From contig NC_133549.1 of NCBI RefSeq assembly GCF_048773025.1, forward strand, positions 46,190,966 to 46,254,965: DNA of 64,000 nucleotides. The letters run 5' to 3'. Each line of letters starts with the position of its first letter. Position 1 is the stretch's first letter. Of the stretch, positions 56,781-64,000 are shown piece after piece. Under the pieces are notes generated by a model. That model was not told the DNA's origin and did no database searches. It was given only the letters and a program-made list of their open reading frames with translations. The DNA comes from Camelus bactrianus. Its lineage: Eukaryota; Chordata; Mammalia; Artiodactyla; Camelidae. The position numbers were made by a program, and so were the translations under genes.

Positions 56781-57231
56781 TTTAAAGTTATGTTTAAAAT
56801 GGTTTATGTGGTACAGAGAAGGGCTTCAAAAATAGGAGTGCATCATGAATCAAATGGAAATTATCATCAAATAGCCCTCCTATACAGTACTGGGCACGCA
56901 GAAGGTATGCAGTAATTATTATTAAGCAGTTAAGTTATGTTAACATATGTTATGTTTTAGAATGACAATGGGGACATTTGGAATTCTTAGCTGAAATCCC
57001 ATAAAAACAGAGGTCTGAGGGGAAGGCGGAAATTGACGCGGTTCAGTGACGACGAGCTGGGGTAAAGACAGCACTGGCCATCAGAGGGAAAGGGAACAAT
57101 TGTGGAGTTGGATTCCACGCTGGTCTCTCTTTCCCTGAACTCTTCCTGGAGCCCACCAGCTTGGCAGGGAGGATCTCTCACCTCTTCATTAACAGACTGT
57201 ACAGAGAATTTGCATTTTTCTGTTTGCTTAG
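56781..57231. other. Unassigned DNA with a CpG-bearing core
   Basis: 57025-57060 has several CpGs ('attgacgcggttcagtgacg'), unusual for this window. No repeat is recognised. The region leads into the candidate exon. Confidence 0.35.
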
Positions 57232-57310
57232 GATCGATTTCATCCTCGTTGGCTGGAAAGTTCGGCAAGGCCGACTTCATCTACAACTGACTGTCCCCTT
57301 CTTCCGTGTG
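57232..57310 (+). other. Possible 79-bp exon (splice-site motifs)
   Basis: Preceded by a strong acceptor (gcatttttctgtttgcttag ending at 57231) and followed by a good donor (gtaaga at 57311). One frame is open throughout and reads IDFILVGWKVRQGRLHLQL then TVPFFRV (entry phase 2, exit phase 0). A second frame is also open. I do not recognise the protein. The interval is free of repeats and its left flank has CpGs. It could be a real exon, a non-coding RNA exon or a chance pairing. Confidence 0.3.
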
Positions 57311-58039
57311 GTAAGACTTTCTTACCTACATCTTGAGACAATCAGGCCTTCATTTTTCCCTTGATGATCTGATCGTTTGTACTGACACTCTCAGTGCCTG
57401 TTTCTTCTTCAACCTGGATTCTGACAACTTACACATCTGAATCTCAAGTTCTGATCATTTACTTTTTATAATGTAAAATATTTACTAGGGGGAAAAAATA
57501 AACTAATGTGGCCACGCTGTAAAATGGACTAACTTCTGTTTTCCAAATCTGCTCTACTTTTCAGCTTCATTCAGAGACTGGATGGCTGGCTCTTACTATG
57601 GTGACTAGCACCTTGGCAGTCCCAGTTCCTAGCTGGAATGCGAAATCCCAAATCCCTATCCCCGGCCTTCATTCAACAACTGGGAGGATATTTCTAAGAC
57701 AGAGCCCTCACTCTGGAGCAGGCTGGAGCCCAGCTCTTGGCCTATAACCTCCCAAAGCAATTCAACAAACTTTTCTTGAGGTCCTGCTGAAGGCAAGCCA
57801 CCCTGGCAGACGCAAAGGCTAATACAAAAGAGCGGGTCAGGAGGTGTACAATCCAGGAAGGGCAACGGCCTATACACAACTACCATTTCACAGAGTAAAA
57901 AATCATGCACTCTAAAAAAGCTACTGTAGTAAGATAAGATATTCTAATGTGTACAATATTTGCTCAGATGTAGAAAGCACACTCCTCTACTACAAAACTG
58001 CACATTTCATTATTACTCGTAATAGTCCCAGAGATCATA
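57311..58039. other. Unassigned DNA
   Basis: No repeat or gene recognised. Confidence 0.35.
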
Positions 58040-58290
58040 ATCATAATGGCAGCAGCTCAAATGGGTTGGAACAACTCCTATGTGCTATGTGTAGTAGTGC
58101 TTTTTCAGATAGCCAGTCTTCACGACTCTGCGTCTGGTGTTATTTTCATTATTCTCATTTTACAGGTGAGAAAAACGGAGACTTAGGAAGACCAAGTAAA
58201 TTGCTGAAGGCTCCACTGCGAGTTAACGGTGGAGCCGGGACTCCTTCCAGAGCCCAGCTCTTAACTGCTTGCTCTGCTGCCTGTATAACA
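58040..58290 (-). mobile_element. MIR SINE
   Basis: 'attctcattttacaggtgag', 'taaattgctgaaggctccac' and 'cagagcccagctcttaactg' are antisense MIR. It lies inside the 236-residue frame at 57949-58659. Confidence 0.85.
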
Positions 58291-60164
58291 CATTCCGCTA
58301 TTACGAAAACTCAAAGAAACGAAGGTCCTTCCAGAAGTTTTCCCTTCGGAAAGCACTCCTTGGGACAGTACACTTCGGGCTCACCGGGAGGATTCGAAAG
58401 CATGCCCGTGGCAATTCATCAGGATCGGCAAATGGCTTCTTGCAGCCCAGACTTTTTCAATTTGCTAGCACCAAATAAACGTTTAGTCATGGAGCTGAAG
58501 AATAAGAAAATAAAAATGAAACCCTGGGGAAATAATATGAATCACACCTTAAGACTCTATTTTTCTAGCCTTCCAAAGTCATTGTTTCTTGTATTGAAAG
58601 GTAACTACTGGTTAACGAGACATGATGCTCACTACCTTTATGCCCAAAGCAATCATTAATTTTTCAGTCCAAGTGGGAAAAGACACTTTGGACTTTCTTC
58701 GTTCTTTTATTTTTAATTAAAAGAAAGAGGGAGGGGAAGAAAAAAAGAGTTCTCCGCCCTTGTGCTTAAGGAAATAAAATACAGTATGTTTAAATTGCGA
58801 TGTGGAGTCTAGATGTGCTATTACCAACGTAATTTCAACTTTCTCCAAACACATCTGTAAAAGAAATTACACATAAAAATACTCCACAGCAAAGTTTAGA
58901 GTCAGACGATACAAAGAAAGAGATTTATCTAGTGCTAAGGCCCCTCTCTGTCCTCCCCAGCCTCCCCTTCCTACACGTCCTTCACTAAGAAGGAGGAGGG
59001 CAGAGGGACTCACACGTATCTTTTCTCAAGGTTTTGTTTATTATCTCTTCATGATCTGGTGTTAAGGGGGAAAGAAGAAGTAGAAAATAACTATCAGAGT
59101 GCTCCTTCAAAGGTTATTAGTTTTATATATATAGTTATTTTTGTCAAATACAACTGAATTGGACATTGAAAACTTTACTTTTGGTTTCTCACAAAAGGTT
59201 TTCATTTGGACCTTTTCCCTCCAATCCCTGTTTAATCAATCATGAGTCAAATAAATATGCACAGAAAACTTGTCTTATGCAAAGCACTTTTCCAGGTAGA
59301 AAGGGTTACAAGTTAAATAAGAAAGTCATGTCCTCCAAAAGCTTAAAACCTCCATGAAATTCATAGGAAAAGGTCTGAAACCAGGACCAACAACTGCTAA
59401 CTTGAGGGTGGGATAGAGATGGGAGATTAGGGAAAGAAGAATTAATCACTTGTACATTTTTATACGCTATTTTGTCTTTCAAGAAATGTGTGTTGCTTTT
59501 GTATTTTTTTTAATATTCAAAGCCTAGTAATGGAGATAAGATATAAAAATACAAACAAAGGCATCTAAGAAGTGAGTCAGATGACCAAAAGCCTACCCAT
59601 AGGTCTACAGATGGTTTGCTTGTCACTGGTCACTTGTAATCACGTTGATGGGAATATGGATATTTAGCATGCTTAACTATACTCATGCATTATGGACTGT
59701 ATTCTGTCCCAGCACATTCCAATTCTGAATCCAGGTTTATTTTATCAATGGTGATTTTAAGTTTCATGTTTAGTGATCTTATGATAAAGAATGTACTTTT
59801 ATAATGTCCACGGCTCTCCAACATTACCCAGTGTTTGACAACATCATCAGAAATGCTTGGCTGGTTCTGGGATGTGTATGCTTATCTCCAGAATTTATGG
59901 AATGGTGCATTCTTTGATGAGCATAGTTTCTTTTCAGATGGATGCATTTCTCTTAAAATGAGCTAACAATGGTGAAGCAGATGTCTGATCACCCAGATAC
60001 ACCATGCAGCCAGCAAAATCTTGAAGCATATTCCTACTCATGAAAGACAGTGAATCTCTCATGCAATTATGATGTCAATTTTTTATAAGTAATCCTGCAA
60101 GTCCATGAGCTTAGGAACATGTATGAATGGTGGAGTTATACATTCTCTGTATGCCTCTTGATAA
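58291..60164. other. Unassigned DNA
   Basis: About 1.9 kb. The first 200 bases (58320-58480) are less AT-rich and carry several CpGs; the rest is AT-rich. No gene or repeat recognised. Confidence 0.4.
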
Positions 60165-60315
60165 AATATCACCTAATCAGAGAATTCTTCTCTTATCTCT
60201 CATTAAAATAGTATCTTTCCCCTTTATCCTCTTTTTAGGTACCTTGCTTTGTCACACATCACCATCTGATTATATAATATCTATTTATTTGTGTTTTGTC
60301 TGTTGTATTTTTCCC
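60165..60315 (+). mobile_element. L2 LINE 3' region
   Basis: 'cacatcaccatctgattata' and 'ttatttgtgttttgtctgtt' fit the sense L2 block before its terminus. Confidence 0.6.
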
Positions 60316-60329
60316 TTTAGTAGAACATA

Positions 60330-60845
60330 GCAGAGACTACTAATTGTCCTCCATTATCCATTCTCTCCTGGACACAGAGCCCTTCAATTTTGTGTATATG
60401 ATCTTTCAGAATCAAGACTATCTCCCATCTTCCTTTGGAGCTAGGTAGTGACCACGTAACAAAATTCTGGCCAATGGAATGTTTTGGAAAGTGATGTGGA
60501 CAATCTCTGGGATGTGTCCTTTAAAAGGAGTGGGCATACCATGTTTTCCCAATTTTTTTCTACCTACTGTTGAGAACATGGATGAAATGGTGAGCCATCT
60601 TGGATCATGTGAACGAAACAAATATACCAGATGGAGTCTGAGTCTCTGGATGACGTAGCAGAGTAGAATTTCTAAATAACCACTGACCCCTCTTAAGTGA
60701 CAAAGAAACATACTTCTATCTCATTTAAGCCATTTTAACTTTTGGTCACTTTTAAAGACAGCAGAATCCCCATCCAGTAAACTACTGATGTCTCCAAAAA
60801 AAAAAAAAAAAAAAAAAAGACAGAAGAACCTATATCCCAACTAAT
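60330..60845 (+). mobile_element. Ancient interspersed repeat, family not named, split by a tiny retrocopy
   Basis: 'ttcctttggagctaggtagt', 'aaattctggccaatggaatg', 'atggtgagccatcttggatc' and, after the break, 'aacctatatcccaactaata' form one old mammalian repeat with a recognisable end. The family is uncertain; it may be LTR-related. Confidence 0.5.
60767..60815 (+). mobile_element. Tiny poly(A)-tailed retrocopy (29 nt plus A tail)
   Basis: Twenty-nine bases from 'tccccatccagtaaactac' to 'gatgtctcc', then A20 or more, between a 13-bp duplication: aaagacagcagaa at 60754-60766 and aaagacagaagaa at 60816-60828 (one mismatch). The source RNA is unknown to me. Confidence 0.7.
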
Positions 60846-60889
60846 ACACATCAAGAAGACAGGGGTATTTCAATTTCATTCACTATTTT

Positions 60890-60965
60890 CTCTAGTTCAT
60901 GAATAGTACCTGGCTGGCACATAGTAGGAGGTGCTCAATGAATATCTGTTGAGTGAATGAATGAA
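60890..60965 (+). mobile_element. L2 LINE 3' end
   Basis: 'tacctggctggcacatagta', 'ggtgctcaatgaatatctgt' and 'gagtgaatgaatgaatg' are the L2 terminus. Confidence 0.85.
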
Positions 60966-61849
60966 TGTTCAAATGCTGAGTCCAATTTGAGTCTGAGTAT
61001 CTTTACTTTTTTGAGCAAATCAGCATTACACTTATTTTAATTTATTTGGTTTGGATTTTGCATTTACTTTAGTATTTTTTAATTGAATATATTTAGATGT
61101 CTTGTCTCATTAGTAAGAAAACGATGCATTTCAAGTACTCACTACTGATTCACAGAGTCTTTTGGTCCTCCAAAAGTCCTTAATCTGAAAAAGTAGTTGA
61201 GACTTTTAAACAAGTTTCCATTGCCTAGCCATCTGACGGCATTAAAATAAACTAAATATTAATACTGTGCTCCAACTTCTTCCAAGTATCTCATCCCATA
61301 AACTGGCAAGAGTTAACAGCAGAAGCACATACGTCATTAACAATGTTGTTCATTTTCTCCATCACATCATACTATGAACCTGGCCTACACTTTCTCCTAA
61401 AGAAGAATGAAATGGAAGTTGCTTATTCCAACCACTTCTCTGACTTACACAAACTCTCGGGCTCCCTCTTTACTCCCTCCTTTCCTTGCATATGACTACA
61501 AGTGAGCTCAATGTTTACGTGTTTAGGAAAAACTTCTCAGATTTCTTAGCAAGTAGTTAGACCCTACTAGTGCATATTTGCTAGATAATAATTATCTTGT
61601 AAAATTTTTTTGGGGGGGCAAAAATCTTCTGAGTACTACACTTATGGTTCAACTCATGGGCTGTAAGTTTAGATGCCCTGACAGAGAATAACTTGGTATA
61701 TTGCAGTAGCCTAAGAAAGGTTCACGAAAGGGATAGGATGTAGTTACCAAGGCTTTATAAAATGGCCAGGATCTTATGTAGTGAAGTTGGGGCAGGCAGG
61801 CATGACAGGAAAAGGGAACCAGCTCAGGCAAAGGCTTAGAGGCTGGCAG
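60966..61849. other. Unassigned DNA
   Basis: AT-rich left half, with a G8 run preceded by T6 near 61605-61618. No gene or repeat recognised. Confidence 0.4.
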
Positions 61850-62307
61850 GGAACAGAACAGCACTATTCATAATAGCTTCAAACTGAGGACAACTCAAAT
61901 GACTGTTAACAGTGGAATGGATAAAGAGTAGGATATTCATGAAATGGAATGAGCAATGAGAATGAACAAACTACAACTACATGAAGCAATATGAATGAAT
62001 CCTACAGACAAAATGTTGGGTAAAAGAAGACATACAAAATAGTACCTACTATGAGTTCATTTACATAAAGTTAAAAAAATAGGTCAAATGAATCTAGAAT
62101 GTTAGAAGACAGGCTTGATTACTTTGGGGGAAGGCAGAGAGAGAGACTGAAAGAGGATACAAGGATGGCCTCTGGGGTGCTAATGTTCTATTTGTTGATT
62201 TTGGTGCTAGTTATTCACTTTGTGAAATACAGTGAACTGTACACTGTGTATGGTTTGTATTTTCTCTGCAGGTATATTATACTTCAATAACAACAACAAT
62301 AATAGTA
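61850..62307 (+). mobile_element. Old L1M4/ME-type LINE 3' end
   Basis: 'actattcataatagcttcaa', 'tgaatcctacagacaaaatg', 'gggtgctaatgttctatttg' and 'attatacttcaataac' are the 3' end, followed by an (AAC/AAT)n tail at 62287-62307. Confidence 0.85.
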
Positions 62308-63174
62308 AAGAAAAGGACTAAGAATAGTAATGACACTTCTGTTCTGTTAGGACTTCCTAATGTTATTGGCACAGTGATGTGTAAATTATCCAGTGAACTA
62401 CAGTAGAGGGCTCAAAGAAGACCAATGCATATGTGGAACTTTGGTATATGACAGGGGTGCTGTGTCAGATTAGAGCTGGAAAATAGATACCTATATGGAA
62501 ATAGATTAAAATGGGATATCTGCCTCACACCATATACACAATCAAGGATTTAAATGGATTAGAGAGTTAAATGTCAAAAGTTAAACTATAACTCCTAGTA
62601 GAAAATGTAAGTGAATCTTTCAGACTTCAAGTAGAGAAAAGTGTCTTAAAAACAAAAAACACTGACCATAAAATAAACTTTAATAAATTTGACTATAAAG
62701 ATTAAGAATTTTATCAAAGGAAATCTTATATAAAAGAAAAGACAATTTAAAACTGGGGGGTGGGGAGGAATATTAACAATACACACAAAGAAAAAAGGAT
62801 AATATCAAGAATATGTAAGGAAATCCTACAAATCAATCAGAAGCACAAGCAACCCAACTGAAAATGGGCAAAAGGTCTGAGGCATTTCACAGAAAAAGAA
62901 ACACATACAGCAATAACAATACGATGATATAGTTAGCATCATTAGTGATTAGAAAAATGCAAAATAAACCAGAGAAACACTTTTAAACCTGCTCAACTGG
63001 CAAAAATAACAAGTTGAAAATATCAGGTATTAGAGAGGCTGTAGATTCAGAGAATCTTTTGCACATCCCTGGGGTAGGTGTGGAGTCTAAATTGGTAAAA
63101 TTTAGAAAACAGCCACTATCTCCCAAAATAAATATTCACATATCCTATGTCCAGCACCTCTACTCCTAGGTATA

Positions 63175-63400
63175 CAGCTGACCCTTGAAAAACAGGGTGG
63201 TTGGGTGCTTAGCTGCTTCCCCTGACCTTGTACAGTTGAAAATCTGTGTATAACTTTAAAGTCTCTCCATAGCAAAGGTTTGCATCCTCAGATTCAAACA
63301 ACCCCAAAGAAGAGCTGTACTGTAGTCTGCATTTATTGACAAAAATCTACATATAAGTGGACCCATGCAGTTCAAACTCCTGTTATTCAAGAGGCAATTG
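63175..63400. mobile_element. Tigger/pogo-like MITE
   Basis: A 226-bp element flanked by TA on both sides, as pogo/Tigger elements require. Its ends are imperfect inverted repeats: ctgacccttgaaaaacagg at the left and, reverse-complemented, ttgcctcttgaataacagg at the right. It has no coding capacity. It sits where the old L1 would read 'cctaggtatatctagg'. Confidence 0.8.
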
Positions 63401-63692
63401 TATATCTAGGAGAATATTTTGGACGTGAAAACAAGTGATATATACAAAAATGATCAAGGAAGGTCAGTTTATAATAGTGAAAACATGGACACAATCTAAA
63501 TGTCCATCAACTGGAGAACACGAGTAAACTATGATATATTCAGAGGAATACTGTACAGCAATCAAAGCAAATGAACTACAGCAACATACAACAGTATAAA
63601 TGCAACTGACAAATACAATGCCGTGTAACAAAAGTCTCAAAAGACTACACATAGCATGCACATTCATGTAAAATTCAAAACAACTGGAATTT

Positions 63693-63705
63693 AAAATGTA
63701 TAGCT
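63693..63705 (+). repeat. Target-site duplication, left copy
   Basis: aaaatgtatagct, identical to 63781-63793. Confidence 0.85.
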
Positions 63706-63780
63706 TTTTTATTGTGGTGAAATTCATATAACATGCAATTAACTAACCATTTTAAAGTGGACAATTCAGTGGCATTTATA
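63706..63780 (-). mobile_element. 75-bp antisense retrocopy, probably L1
   Basis: Opens with T5 (complement of an A tail), then 'attgtggtgaaattcatata' and 'ggacaattcagtggcattta', text common in old L1 3'UTRs in antisense. The perfect 13-bp duplication shows it was inserted as a unit. Confidence 0.75.
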
Positions 63781-63793
63781 AAAATGTATAGCT
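63781..63793 (+). repeat. Target-site duplication, right copy
   Basis: Perfect partner of 63693-63705. Confidence 0.85.
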
Positions 63794-64000
63794 CTTAAGA
63801 AGGCATGTAGATGCAACAACCTTGTATTAAAAGAAAAGTAAGGAAATGCTGGAAAGGACTGAGGATGATGATACCTGGGTGGGAGGAGAGGGGGCAGGCA
63901 GAGGTGTGTGATGGCCCAAAGAGGGGACTCATGTGGCTGGATACAGGGTATTTCAAGGCCCTAGCTTTAGTTTTGGCTGATAAGTTTATGAGTGCTTAAT

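Larger units (their letters stand above)
62460..64000 (+). mobile_element. Old L1M LINE, ORF2 3' part and 3'UTR, continuing past the right edge
   Basis: Degraded sense ORF2 ('tgggcaaaaggtctgaggca', 'attagagaggctgtagattc', 'cagcacctctactcctaggt', 'aacatggacacaatctaaat'). It is broken by a MITE at 63175-63400 and a 75-bp antisense retrocopy at 63706-63780. After 63794 it looks like the older 3'UTR ('gggtgggaggagagggggca'). Confidence 0.8.

Noticed and set aside
56385-56785. A target duplication around this L1 3' end
   Set aside because: Only loose AT-rich similarity flanks it, not enough to claim.
57949-58659. 236-residue plus-strand frame as a real protein
   Set aside because: The frame spans an antisense MIR and shows no family resemblance. 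Kept only as a low-interest observation.
1-64000. CRISPR arrays, bacterial operons, riboswitches, ribosome binding sites
   Set aside because: Nothing of the kind is present. Repeat content and base composition are those of a mammalian genome.

Overview
The window is mammalian nuclear DNA with no convincing host protein-coding gene, and it is most likely intergenic or a large intron of a camelid (camel, llama, alpaca). The main lineage marker is the SINE at 7926-8018 (minus strand), a tRNA-Ala-derived element with intact-looking A and B boxes and an AGC anticodon-like triplet, as in the camelid Vic-1 family. Several L1 copies also share a cetartiodactyl-looking 3' end. I saw no Alu, rodent B1/B2, carnivore SINEC or BovB. 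The rest is dense, old mammalian repeat background (MIR, L2, MER5A, MER20, L1M) separated by unassigned sequence.

Layout. 0-8 kb holds a young-type L1 running off the left edge, scattered MIRs, a 1.37-kb L1 with a 17-bp target duplication (2928-4301), an L1 3' end, and the camelid SINE inside a MIR. 8-29 kb is mostly MIR, L2, MER20 and MER5A relics in unassigned DNA, with a decayed, unidentified tract at 13.2-15.1 kb and a possible minus-strand non-coding exon at 18880-19341. 29.4-30.6 kb is an old L1 broken by a younger L1 and a MER20. 31-43.5 kb is rich in L2 and MIR, including an L2-dense stretch at 35.4-40.3 kb, and has a 125-bp young L1 with a perfect duplication (34337-34461).

44-54 kb is the most structured part. 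An internally deleted L1 (43995-46063) is followed by an old sense L1 (about 46208-54060) that took in two antisense L1s. The second of these was itself split by a 3.05-kb insert (50854-53902). That insert starts at a canonical L1 5' end, carries 5'UTR and ORF1, and lacks a sense ORF2. It ends in antisense L1 pieces plus an ancient L1M 3' end, and it has its own 17-bp target duplication. It looks like an ORF2-less chimeric L1 of the HAL1 ('half-L1') type and is the best candidate here for something undescribed.

54-64 kb has MIR, L2 and unassigned DNA, one possible plus-strand exon with good splice-site motifs (57232-57310), and a 29-nt retrocopy with a poly(A) tail and target duplication (60767-60815). 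It ends in old L1s hosting a Tigger-like MITE and a 75-bp antisense insertion.

No genes work together here. The window's story is serial L1-driven insertion. Repeat family names come from recalled consensus sequences, and boundaries are approximate except where a target duplication fixes them.
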